The notes below the pieces were generated by a model that ran no database searches, was not told the origin of the DNA, and saw nothing but the letters and a program-made list of their open reading frames with translations. A stretch of DNA of 10,203 nt from Desulfuromonadales bacterium (GTDB lineage: Bacteria; Desulfobacterota; Desulfuromonadia; Desulfuromonadales; UBA2294): positions 1-10,203 of the forward strand of contig JACUTX010000076.1 in the NCBI GenBank assembly GCA_014859615.1, given 5' to 3'. This document shows positions 1 through 6,460 of this stretch, one piece after another (position 1 is the first letter of the stretch; the number at the start of each line of letters is the position of its first letter). The position numbers and the translations under genes are program-made.

Positions 1-537
1 CGCCTGATCGACAGAATCGATCCGATAACACGAACCGATCAACGCCACGCCGGGAACCTGATTGATCCGATCGATCTGCTCGATAAAGAGTCGGGTCAAA
101 GCCTTGTCGGCAAAGGTCGGCGGAACGGCACGAAGATTACCGGGACTCCATTCATAATCACAACCGGACCTTGGTGCCAGCCATTCACAATCGGAGACAA
201 ACAGGACGCACGGCGCTTCGTGAACAGCGATATCAAACGCCTCGATCAGCTCCTCCCCCTTGCCGAGCATCTCCTGGCCGGAGATGTAGACAAAGGTGAC
301 GCCGGCCTCTTTGGCGCACGCTTCGGCCAGCATGGTGATCCCGGTACCGAGCGGCCCCCACATCATCACCCCGGCTGGCAGACCGAGACCGTGGTGGGTG
401 ATCATCTCCGGCTTCTTCAGCGGCAGACAGACCATCTCTTTGAGGGTCTCCTTGACATCGGCATAGCCACCGATATCGTCCCAACCAAGATTCGGCTCCC
501 GGACTTCATAAAAAATATGTTCAAGCTTTTTGTGCAT
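1..537 (-). CDS. AAA+ ATPase-like protein with degenerate active site (C-terminus beyond window)
   Basis: An uninterrupted frame runs off the left edge; 179 codons are visible from ATG 537. The protein resembles the Cdc48/FtsH/proteasomal AAA branch: a WDDIGG motif (residues 19-24), then a helix and a glycine loop at the Walker A position, a Walker B-like strand, and a sensor 1 region near residue 170. The key residues are changed. Walker A reads GPLGTGIT (61-68), with Ile for the invariant Lys. Walker B reads FVSDCEW (113-119) where FIDEIDS is usual, so the Mg/catalytic acidic pair is shifted or lost. The sensor 1 Asn position aligns with Tyr171. The fold family is clear, but ATP hydrolysis is doubtful; a structural or regulatory pseudo-ATPase is an inference. 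GGAG lies 12 nt before ATG 537. The frame stays open upstream and ATG 624 is an alternative start without a visible ribosome site. It is divergent from glpK. The substrate is unknown. Confidence 0.75.
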   Translation of the reverse strand, partial: MHKKLEHIFYEVREPNLGWDDIGGYADVKETLKEMVCLPLKKPEMITHHGLGLPAGVMMWGPLGTGITMLAEACAKEAGVTFVYISGQEMLGKGEELIEAFDIAVHEAPCVLFVSDCEWLAPRSGCDYEWSPGNLRAVPPTFADKALTRLFIEQIDRINQVPGVALIGSCYRIDSVDQA

Positions 538-555
538 GATTTCAATCGACTCCGT

Positions 556-561
556 TATAAT
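556..561 (+). promoter_or_regulatory. Candidate -10 box for glpK
   Basis: A perfect TATAAT lies about 97 nt upstream of the glpK start, in the region between glpK and the divergent AAA+ gene. No good -35 is seen: the closest is TTGTGC at 530-535 with a long 20-nt spacer. If the AAA+ gene starts at 624 instead of 537, this box would lie inside its coding region. Tentative. Confidence 0.35.
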
Positions 562-657
562 GAGGGTCAGATCCCGGCGGATAACAAAAAAAATGCAACC
601 GTCGCAATCTACAGCAATGACCATGCCACATACAAGCCACAATTTCAGGAGAAGATC

Positions 658-2136
658 ATGCGTCGTTATCTGCTTGCTATCGATCAGGGGACCACAGGGA
701 CGACCGCCCTGCTGATAGACCGCTCTTTGTCTCTTCTAGGGAAGGTCACCATCGATTTCCCGCAGCACTTTCCGAAACCGGGCTGGGTTGAACACAACCC
801 GGAGGAGATCTGGAGTTCTGTAGCAAAAGCGGTCTGTCGCGTTCTGTTTGACACAAACATCCGGTCGAGCGAGATCGCCGCCATCGGCATCACCAATCAA
901 CGCGAGACCGTCCTCCCCTGGGATCGCAACTCCGGCGAACCGGCTGCCAACGCCATAGTATGGCAGTGCCGCCGGACTAGGGACCTCTGCCAGCAGATGA
1001 AACAGGATGGGCTCGAAGAGCTGTTTCAAAAGCGAACCGGTCTGGTGCTCGATCCGTATTTCTCCGGCACGAAAATGCGCTGGCTGCTCGATCACGTCGC
1101 CGGACTGCGGCGCCGCGCCGAACAGGGGACGATCGCTTTCGGCACCATCGACAGCTTTTTGGTCTGGCGGTTGAGTGGCGGCCGGGCACATGTGACCGAT
1201 GTCTCGAACGCCTCGCGTACCCTGCTTATGGATCTTAAGTCTCTTGCCTGGGATGACGAACTTCTGTCCCAGCTCAAGATTCCGCGCGAAACTCTGCCAG
1301 AGATCAAACCGTCGGCAGAGATCTACGCCGAGACCCGCGGGCTCGATTTTCTTCCGGACGGAATTCCGATCGCCGGGATGGCCGGAGATCAACAGGCAGC
1401 TTTGTTTGGCCAGGCCTGCTTCGCAGCGGGGGAAGGGAAATGTACTTACGGTACCGGTGCTTTTCTGTTGATCAACACCGGCGACCAGCCGATCCCGAGC
1501 CATAGCGGCATGCTGACGACCGTCGCCTGGCAGGTTCAAAACCAGACCTGCTATGCCCTCGAAGGGAGCTCCTTTATCGCCGGGGCCGCCGTGCAATGGC
1601 TGCGTGACGGTCTCGGCCTGATTAAAAGCTCTGCCGAGATCGAAGCGCTGGCGGCATCGGTGGCAGATAGCGGCGAAATTGTCTTTATTCCCGCCTTGAC
1701 CGGCCTCGGTGCTCCGCACTGGAACGCCGAAGCCCGCGGATCCATCACCGGCCTCACCCGTGGCACCACCGCCGCCCACCTGGCCCGGGCCACTCTGGAG
1801 GGGGTCGCCCTGCAGATCCACGACCTGACAAAAGCGATGAATAACGATCGGGGCGGACCGCTCGCTGAATTCAAGGTCGATGGCGGCGCGGCTGGCAACA
1901 ACCTGCTGATGCAGATGCAAGCCGATTTTCTTTCGCTGCCGGTTATCCGTCCAAAAACGATTGAAACCACCGCCCTCGGTGCCGCAATGCTGGCTGGACT
2001 TGCCATCGGTTTCTGGTCGAATCTCGATCAGCTGCGAGCGCAGTGGCAGGAAGAACGAAGGTTTGTGCCGCAGATGGGGAAAGACGAAAGAGCGAGGATT
2101 CTCGATCGGTGGCAACAGGCAATCAAGAAAATATGA
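658..2136 (+). CDS. glpK: Glycerol kinase GlpK
   Basis: This is a 492-residue FGGY-family kinase that phosphorylates glycerol to sn-glycerol 3-phosphate in the cytosol (E. coli GlpK has 502 residues). The N-terminal phosphate loop is DQGTTGTT (residues 9-16). Glycerol-contact residues are recognisable: Arg82-Glu83 in NQRET, the Tyr in DPYFSGTK and the Asp in AGDQQAALFG. The ATP-side FGGY features follow: TYGTGAF, the LEGSSFIAGAAVQWL segment, and DGGAAGNN near the C-terminus. The start is ATG 658, preceded by AGGAGAAG at 648-655. The frame is open upstream to 220, but that part is antisense to the AAA+ gene and has no family similarity. No glpF, glpD or glp regulator is adjacent, so the pathway context must lie elsewhere. 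No convincing terminator follows. Residue 14 is Gly where E. coli GlpK has Ser; I do not read this as a change of substrate. Confidence 0.96.
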   Translation: MRRYLLAIDQGTTGTTALLIDRSLSLLGKVTIDFPQHFPKPGWVEHNPEEIWSSVAKAVCRVLFDTNIRSSEIAAIGITNQRETVLPWDRNSGEPAANAIVWQCRRTRDLCQQMKQDGLEELFQKRTGLVLDPYFSGTKMRWLLDHVAGLRRRAEQGTIAFGTIDSFLVWRLSGGRAHVTDVSNASRTLLMDLKSLAWDDELLSQLKIPRETLPEIKPSAEIYAETRGLDFLPDGIPIAGMAGDQQAALFGQACFAAGEGKCTYGTGAFLLINTGDQPIPSHSGMLTTVAWQVQNQTCYALEGSSFIAGAAVQWLRDGLGLIKSSAEIEALAASVADSGEIVFIPALTGLGAPHWNAEARGSITGLTRGTTAAHLARATLEGVALQIHDLTKAMNNDRGGPLAEFKVDGGAAGNNLLMQMQADFLSLPVIRPKTIETTALGAAMLAGLAIGFWSNLDQLRAQWQEERRFVPQMGKDERARILDRWQQAIKKI

Positions 2137-2215
2137 AAAGGCGCCACTTGATGCTATCATGCCGCCAACTGGACTCCACTTTTAACACTCTTTCACCGCA
2201 CGCAATGGACTTGTC

Positions 2216-2560
2216 ATGAAAAAAACATTTAAACTCGATCACCCCAAGATCAAAGTTCCGCGCCTTTTTGAAGCTTACAAGCATGAGGTCAAAAAATATC
2301 TGAAAAGAGAGCGGAGAAAACCTCTCCCCGAGGGGGTCGATTATTGGGATTTCGACTGCCGCTACGGCGCCGATGAAGCGAGTGCGGAGCCGATCCATGT
2401 CGCCACCATCAATAAATTCATTTCCCAGGCCGAAGCAGAACAGCTCGGATCTTTTTATCTGGAGATTCTGGCCAAACCAGGGCACCGGACGAAAAAACCG
2501 CCGGGAGAGGCGGCGACCGATATCGACAGCAAGATTGAGGATCAAGAGGAAGAAGAGTAA
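2216..2560 (+). CDS. Small DUF6172-like conserved protein
   Basis: This is a 114-residue, highly charged, soluble protein without a signal peptide or membrane segment. It begins MKKTFKLDHPKIK and contains a basic KKYLKRERRKPLPEGVDYW stretch, a WDFDCRYG motif, a helical IHVATINKFI segment and EILAKPGHRTKKP near the C-terminus, ending in an acidic EDQEEEE tail. From memory this pattern matches the DUF6172 family, whose function is unknown. It lies 79 nt after glpK on the same strand, so it could be transcribed with glpK, but it has no obvious connection to glycerol. The ribosome site is weak: GGA lies about 8 nt before ATG 2216. It converges on srkA with 29 nt between the stops. Confidence 0.8.
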   Translation: MKKTFKLDHPKIKVPRLFEAYKHEVKKYLKRERRKPLPEGVDYWDFDCRYGADEASAEPIHVATINKFISQAEAEQLGSFYLEILAKPGHRTKKPPGEAATDIDSKIEDQEEEE

Positions 2561-2586
2561 GAGATCCAGCGGACGACAAGACCAGC

Positions 2587-2610
2587 GTTTTACAATATCA
2601 GCTGTAAAAC
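2587..2610. repeat. Perfect 8-bp inverted repeat at the srkA stop codon
   Basis: GTTTTACA at 2587-2594 and TGTAAAAC at 2603-2610 are exact reverse complements with an 8-nt loop. The hairpin spans the last codons and TAA stop of srkA and lies just beyond the stop of the convergent DUF6172-like gene. It has no T-run on either strand, so it is not a classical intrinsic terminator. It may stabilise 3' ends or act as a weak bidirectional stop. Confidence 0.45.
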
Positions 2611-3579
2611 CGGCTCGTTCAGCGCCGCAATCTGCTCGCGCAGTGCGAGAATATGCTCCCCCCAGTAGCGCGGGGTATTAAACCATGGAAAGTGATGTGG
2701 AAAAGTCGGATCGTCCCAGCGACGGGCGAGCCAGGCGGTATGATGCAAAATGCGCAGAGAGCGGAGCGGCTCGATCAGCACCAGTTCGCGTCGGTCAAAA
2801 TGAAAAAACTCATTATAACCATCGACGATCTCGGCCAGCTGCAGAGTCTGTCGTTCCCGATCGCCGGAGAGCATCATCCATAGATCCTGAATCGCCGGTG
2901 CGGTGCGGGCATCATCGAGATCGACCAGATTCGGGATATCGTTGCGCCAGAGGATATTCCCCGGATGGCAATCGCCGTGGGTCCGGATGGTACGGACATC
3001 GGCAAGTGAAGCGAACTTTCCCCGCACCCCCTGCAACAGATCGGCTGCCAACGCCAGATAGTTGGCCTTGTATTCCTCCGGTATAAACCGTTCGCCGATC
3101 AGCTCGACGCTGGCATCCCCGAAGATCTCAATATCAAGCTTGGGCCGATGCAAAAAGTGGCGAATCGAACCGATGCTATGGATACGTCCGAGCAGACGCC
3201 CCATAATCAACAGATTATCGAGATTGTCGAATTCCGGCGCATGCCCCCCCTGCCGCAGATAGAGAGCAAAGCGGTGCCCCTCATAGTGAAAGAGGCTGTC
3301 GCCCTTTGCATCTCTGAGTGGAGCCACCACCGGCAGTTCCTGTTCCACCAATTCAAAACAAAATTGATGTTCCTCCAGAATCTGTTCATCACTCCAGCGT
3401 CCCGGTCGGTAGAACTTGGCGATCAGCGGAACGCCCTCTTCGATCCCAATCTGATAAACGCGGTTTTCGTAACTGTTGAGCGTCAGAGTGCGACAGTCGC
3501 AAAGATAGCCACGACTTTCAATCGCATCCATAATAAACTCCGGGGTCAGTTTTTCAAACGGATGCGGGGTGTCACTCAT
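2590..3579 (-). CDS. srkA: Stress response Ser/Thr protein kinase SrkA (YihE/RdoA)
   Basis: This is a 329-residue aminoglycoside-phosphotransferase-fold kinase, almost the length of E. coli SrkA (328). Shared landmarks occur in order: LNSYENRVYQ (34-43), the ATP lysine in AKFYRP (Lys55), RWSDEQILEEH, the catalytic loop HGDCHPGN (His201, Asp203, Asn208), the metal-binding VDLDDAR (Asp220), QDLWMMLSGD, and a C-terminal PLRSLRILHH / ARRWDDPTFPHHFPW block. In E. coli the kinase counters stress-induced programmed death and Cpx-linked envelope stress; the role here is inferred. The start is ATG 3579, which aligns with the E. coli N-terminus. A TTG at 3603 would add eight residues with no homology. 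Its usual partner dsbA does not follow; the gene appears to be transcribed alone. Confidence 0.95.
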   Translation of the reverse strand: MSDTPHPFEKLTPEFIMDAIESRGYLCDCRTLTLNSYENRVYQIGIEEGVPLIAKFYRPGRWSDEQILEEHQFCFELVEQELPVVAPLRDAKGDSLFHYEGHRFALYLRQGGHAPEFDNLDNLLIMGRLLGRIHSIGSIRHFLHRPKLDIEIFGDASVELIGERFIPEEYKANYLALAADLLQGVRGKFASLADVRTIRTHGDCHPGNILWRNDIPNLVDLDDARTAPAIQDLWMMLSGDRERQTLQLAEIVDGYNEFFHFDRRELVLIEPLRSLRILHHTAWLARRWDDPTFPHHFPWFNTPRYWGEHILALREQIAALNEPVLQLIL

Positions 3580-3620
3580 ATCGCTATCGACTCGCGGCAA
3601 CAAAGGTGTTAGATCGAAGC

Positions 3621-3649
3621 AGTTTAATCCAGACCGCGAGAACAGGCAA
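3621..3649 (-). promoter_or_regulatory. Candidate sigma70 promoter for srkA
   Basis: On the - strand, TTGCCT (3649-3644) is followed after 17 nt by TAAACT (3626-3621), each matching four of six consensus bases. Transcription would start near 3614, about 35 nt before ATG 3579. The spacing is ideal but the hexamers are weak. Confidence 0.35.
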
Positions 3650-3724
3650 GAACTCTTCCATAAAGCGCAAAAATGACTCTTTGCTATAGACGATTAAATT
3701 GCTGAAATAATAAGAAAACAATCA

Positions 3725-3752
3725 GACATCGGGTCAAAAATAACGCGATGTC
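3725..3752. repeat. 7-bp inverted repeat in the srkA / exported-protein intergenic region
   Basis: GACATCG at 3725-3731 and CGATGTC at 3746-3752 are exact reverse complements with 14 nt between them. They lie in the 252-nt AT-rich divergent region (3580-3831), which holds no other convincing gene. It could be an operator for the gene at 3832, but arms this short can occur by chance. Confidence 0.3.
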
Positions 3753-3831
3753 GAATGAAAATGAAATCGATGCAGAGTAGCCTGAAAATACCAAAACAAA
3801 AAAACTTTTATCGAACAGCAAGGAGGCCGCC

Positions 3832-4155
3832 ATGAAAACCGTTATCTTTATTTTTGCAGGACTTTTGCTCTGGACCATGATGCCGCTCGAAGCGATGGCT
3901 GACCAGAGGGGAGATCGCGACCGCCGATCGGCTGTTTACTGCGATCAGAACGAGCAGCCCCGATACGGAAAAAAACCGGCATTCAAAAAAGGCCATCGTC
4001 AGCATCGTCATCAACCTCATCAGCAAAGGAGGAGCTACCAAATCCCGAGGCCAGAGGCGAGATACATCATCGTCCCTCCCTTCAGAACTCACATCCCGGC
4101 AGCCAGACATATCGACAGTGCGACACCGGGAGTCTCTTTTTACTTCAGCTGGTAG
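3832..4155 (+). CDS. Small exported basic protein, unknown function
   Basis: This 107-residue protein has a clear Sec signal peptide: Lys2, a hydrophobic core (residues 4-17), and an AMA|D cleavage site after residue 23. The mature part (about 84 residues) is rich in Arg, Gln, His and Pro. It includes a GHRQHRHQPHQQRR stretch and one cysteine (in AVYCDQ), then a more hydrophobic ARYIIVPPF segment, and ends in the aromatic strand-like GVSFYFSW. A strong ribosome site, AAGGAGG at 3821-3827, precedes ATG 3832, and an intrinsic terminator follows, so this is a real single-gene unit. I do not recognise a family. Metal or polyanion binding, or outer-membrane association through the aromatic C-terminus, are guesses from composition. 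Conservation is not tested. Confidence 0.8.
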   Translation: MKTVIFIFAGLLLWTMMPLEAMADQRGDRDRRSAVYCDQNEQPRYGKKPAFKKGHRQHRHQPHQQRRSYQIPRPEARYIIVPPFRTHIPAARHIDSATPGVSFYFSW

Positions 4156-4187
4156 CTGACATTTTGCACACCATCATCACTATTTAT

Positions 4188-4220
4188 GGCTGTCGTCTCT
4201 AGACGACAGCCGTTTTTTAT
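4188..4220 (+). terminator. Strong intrinsic terminator
   Basis: GGCTGTCGTC (4188-4197), loop TCTA, and GACGACAGCC (4202-4211) form a perfect 10-bp GC-rich stem followed by TTTTTT at 4213-4218. It ends transcription of the small exported-protein gene 33 nt after its stop codon and separates it from the receiver-PilZ gene. Confidence 0.93.
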
Positions 4221-4228
4221 TCTATAAG
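4200..4228 (+). promoter_or_regulatory. Candidate promoter for the receiver-PilZ / hydrolase pair
   Basis: TATAAG (4223-4228) matches five of six -10 bases. TAGACG (4200-4205), 17 nt upstream, matches four of six -35 bases and lies inside the 3' arm of the preceding terminator stem. Only 41 nt separate terminator and start codon, so a promoter must overlap the terminator, lie further upstream, or be absent. Tentative. Confidence 0.35.
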
Positions 4229-4261
4229 AGAGGAGCAATTTACTTTTGGCTGGAGGAAAAG

Positions 4262-4969
4262 ATGGCCGATGTGCCGGGCGTAAAAGTTTTACTGGTCGAC
4301 GATGTCGAGTTTATCGTCGATGTTATGCGGGGATACCTGAAACGGACTCCGGTTGAAACAATTTCAGCCAGCAATGGCAAAGAGGCGCTCGATCAGGCGC
4401 TGTTGCATTGGCCGGACCTGATTATCATGGATGTTTCGATGCCAACGATGGGGGGAGAAGAGGCCTGTCGCACAATCAAGAGCCACCCGAAGCTCCAAAA
4501 GACCCCGGTTCTGCTGACGTACGACCCGAACCGCGATCCGTCTTCGGACGAGTTGATGAAGTGCGGCTGTGATGGCGTGATCGAAAAACCACTGGCACGT
4601 GAAAACTTTCTTACCATCACCCACCAGCGGCTGTTTCATCTCGACCGGCTGGAACGCCGGGCCCCCTGTCAGATGACGGTCGAATTCAGCATCGGCGGCG
4701 AGACCCGTCAGGGGCTCGGGGTCGACATCAGCCGAAACGGGCTGTACATCGAATTTCGCGAACCGATCAAAGAGAAGGCCAATGTCGATGTGACCTTTCT
4801 GCTGGCAACGATCTGCAATAAACCGGTTAGTGCCAAAGGGAGAATCATCTGGATCAACCAGGGACACCCGCGCCCCAATCTCGGCGTGGTTCAGGGGTTC
4901 GGAATTGAATTCCGGATTATCAGCGAAGAATCACGCGCTATCATCAACCGTTATCTGGAAGAGAATTGA
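4262..4969 (+). CDS. Response regulator with receiver and PilZ (c-di-GMP binding) domains
   Basis: This is a 235-residue two-domain cytosolic protein. Residues 7-122 form a CheY-like receiver: acidic pair Asp13-Asp14, phosphoacceptor Asp57 in LIIMDVSMP, Thr86 in LLTYD and Lys109 in EKP, so phosphorylation looks intact. Residues 128-235 form a PilZ domain with both c-di-GMP motifs: RxxxR (Arg129 to Arg133) and DxSxxG (Asp155, Ser157, Gly160 in DISRNGLYI), followed by the typical beta-barrel and a C-terminal helix (EESRAIINRYL). The protein therefore probably joins a phosphorelay with c-di-GMP sensing. Motility, adhesion or surface polysaccharide would be usual outputs, but the target is not shown. 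No histidine kinase is adjacent. A strong GGAGG (4252-4256) precedes ATG 4262. The stop overlaps the start of the hydrolase gene. Confidence 0.93.
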   Translation: MADVPGVKVLLVDDVEFIVDVMRGYLKRTPVETISASNGKEALDQALLHWPDLIIMDVSMPTMGGEEACRTIKSHPKLQKTPVLLTYDPNRDPSSDELMKCGCDGVIEKPLARENFLTITHQRLFHLDRLERRAPCQMTVEFSIGGETRQGLGVDISRNGLYIEFREPIKEKANVDVTFLLATICNKPVSAKGRIIWINQGHPRPNLGVVQGFGIEFRIISEESRAIINRYLEEN

Positions 4970-5823
4970 GCAGAGCGCTGCAAATCCGGATCTTCCCGAC
5001 CCGACTCCGGACCGCACTGCTCCTTTTTGCTCTTGTCGCTTTGCTCGGGGGTATGAAGATGTCTGGGACGATGGAACAACGACTCCTTTACTTTCCCGAT
5101 CCGCACCTGGTCGCCACCCCTGCTGTTTACGATCTCGCCTATAAAGAGGTCGTCATCACCACCACCGACAATATTCAACTGCACGGCTGGTTTGTTCCGG
5201 GCGAAAAAGAGAAGCCGGTCGTGTTGTTTTTTCACGGCAATGCCGGCAATATTTCGCACCGACTCGACAACATCCGCCTGCTTCACAAAATCGGGCTCAA
5301 CACCTTTATCTTCGATTATCGCGGCTTTGGCAAAAGCAGAGGGAGACCGAGCGAACAAGGGGTCAATGAGGATGCCATCGCAGCTTTAGGCTGGCTGAAG
5401 AGTCGCGGCTGGTCGGCAGAGAACACGATCTATTTCGGGCGTTCACTCGGTGCTGCTGTTGCCGTCAACCTTGCTGATCGATACGCACCGGCCGGGCTGA
5501 TTCTGGAGACCCCCTTCACGTCGCTGCGCGATATGGGGCGACAGCACTATCCGCTGCTCACCCTGACTCTCGGCTGGATTCTACGCGACAATTTTAACAA
5601 TCTGGAAAAAATAAGACGGATCAAGGCGCCGTTGCTGATTTTTCAGGGGGATCAGGACGCCATCGTTCCGGCGAAAATGGCGCGGGATCTGTTTGATGCG
5701 GCCAATCGACCTAAAACGTTCCACCTGATTCCAGGCGCGGGGCACAACGATACCTACGAAAAGGGGGGCGATGCGTATTGGCAGGCGTGGAGAAAATTTT
5801 GTTGTTTCACGACAGCATCCTGA
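4966..5823 (+). CDS. Membrane-anchored alpha/beta hydrolase (BEM46/ABHD13-like)
   Basis: This is a 285-residue serine hydrolase of the S33/BEM46-like group. It starts with a basic stretch and one hydrophobic helix (about residues 16-29), a likely uncleaved signal anchor facing the periplasm. The catalytic domain shows the oxyanion-side motif FFHGNAGN (88-95), DYRGFGKS (117-124), nucleophile Ser160 in GRSLG, acid Asp231 in GDQDAIVP and base His260 in GAGHND, so the triad is complete. The substrate is unknown. The chosen start is TTG 4966, which overlaps the TGA of the receiver-PilZ gene (TTGA) and has GGAAGAG just upstream. The next ATG (Met30) would remove the anchor and lacks a well-spaced ribosome site. 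The overlap suggests translational coupling with the regulator. Its 3' end overlaps the convergent thiE/tenI gene by 17 nt. Confidence 0.88.
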   Translation: MSRALQIRIFPTRLRTALLLFALVALLGGMKMSGTMEQRLLYFPDPHLVATPAVYDLAYKEVVITTTDNIQLHGWFVPGEKEKPVVLFFHGNAGNISHRLDNIRLLHKIGLNTFIFDYRGFGKSRGRPSEQGVNEDAIAALGWLKSRGWSAENTIYFGRSLGAAVAVNLADRYAPAGLILETPFTSLRDMGRQHYPLLTLTLGWILRDNFNNLEKIRRIKAPLLIFQGDQDAIVPAKMARDLFDAANRPKTFHLIPGAGHNDTYEKGGDAYWQAWRKFCCFTTAS

Positions 5824-6442
5824 CTATTTTTCGGGCTTGCGCCTCAGGATCCTGAGCATACAGAATCGCACCAATACAGGCGACCTGCCGACAGCCAAGA
5901 TCGAGCAGCTTTGGCAGCCGTTCCAGATTAACCCCCCCCAGCGCGAAAACAGGGGGCGTATCCCCCGCAGCAACGACCGCCTGAGCCAAAGCTTCTACCC
6001 CGACCGGCTCGCCGTACTTCAATTTGGACGCGGTCGCGTAGACCGGCCCGAAAGTGACAAAATCGGCGCCATCTTTGACCGCCTGACAAACCTCCTTGAG
6101 CCGATGCGTCGAGACCCCAATCAGCTTATCAGGGCCAAGACGGCGGCGGGTCTCTTTAATCGACAAGCTGTCGCCACCAAGATGCAGTCCGTCGGCATCA
6201 ACCGCCAACGCAACCTCTATCTCCCGGTTGATCAGCAGCTGCGCGCCATATTTTCTGGTCAGTTCGCGCATCCGTTGAGCCAGCGGCAGCAGCTCCGCTG
6301 CCGGCAGATCCTTCTCCCGTAACTGGACGCACTGCACCCCGCCGCGCAGCGCTGCTTCAACCTGCGCAAACAGGTCTTGACCGACCGGCAGGTTCAACCG
6401 ATCGGTGATCAGATAAAGTTTAAAATCGACAGGAGTCTGCAC
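5807..6442 (-). CDS. thiE: Thiamin phosphate synthase family protein (ThiE or TenI-type thiazole tautomerase)
   Basis: This is a 211-residue TIM-barrel protein, the usual length for ThiE/TenI. Visible landmarks are YLITDR (10-15), VQLREKDL (39-46), LLIN (69-72), DGLHLGG (84-90), GVSTH (109-113), FGPVYATASK (131-140) and ALGGV. ThiE joins the thiazole and pyrimidine phosphates to make thiamin phosphate; TenI aromatises the ThiG product. Against ThiE, the Asn-Asp-Arg Mg/diphosphate motif reads Asn72-Arg73-Glu74, and the second Mg aspartate appears to be Ser92 (Asp91 is adjacent). The SLS segment and this pattern suit TenI-like members, so the gene symbol is provisional. The start is GTG 6442, 18 nt after thiH, with a poor ribosome site; translation probably depends on coupling to thiH. 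It is the last gene of the operon and has no visible terminator. Confidence 0.87.
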   Translation of the reverse strand: MQTPVDFKLYLITDRLNLPVGQDLFAQVEAALRGGVQCVQLREKDLPAAELLPLAQRMRELTRKYGAQLLINREIEVALAVDADGLHLGGDSLSIKETRRRLGPDKLIGVSTHRLKEVCQAVKDGADFVTFGPVYATASKLKYGEPVGVEALAQAVVAAGDTPPVFALGGVNLERLPKLLDLGCRQVACIGAILYAQDPEAQARKIVRMLS

Positions 6443-6460
6443 AAAAGGAGCCCAAAATCG

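Noticed and set aside
220..657. In-frame 146-codon upstream extension of glpK
   Set aside because: It is antisense to the AAA+ gene, has no kinase similarity, and ATG 658 has an excellent ribosome site and the family N-terminus.
736..2160. Long 474-codon open frame on the - strand opposite glpK
   Set aside because: It is a shadow of glpK coding bias: no recognisable domain, and the glpK match covers the whole interval.
2137..2215. Possible terminator or promoter between glpK and the DUF6172-like gene
   Set aside because: Only a 4-bp TGAT/ATCA palindrome (2149-2159) is present, with no T-run and no paired -35/-10 hexamers.
3580..3603. TTG start giving SrkA eight extra residues
   Set aside because: ATG 3579 aligns with the E. 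coli SrkA N-terminus, and the extra residues have no support.
3684..3878. 64-codon hydrophobic frame on the - strand near 3700
   Set aside because: It overlaps the start and signal peptide of the exported-protein gene antisense, and its hydrophobicity reflects AT-rich intergenic sequence.
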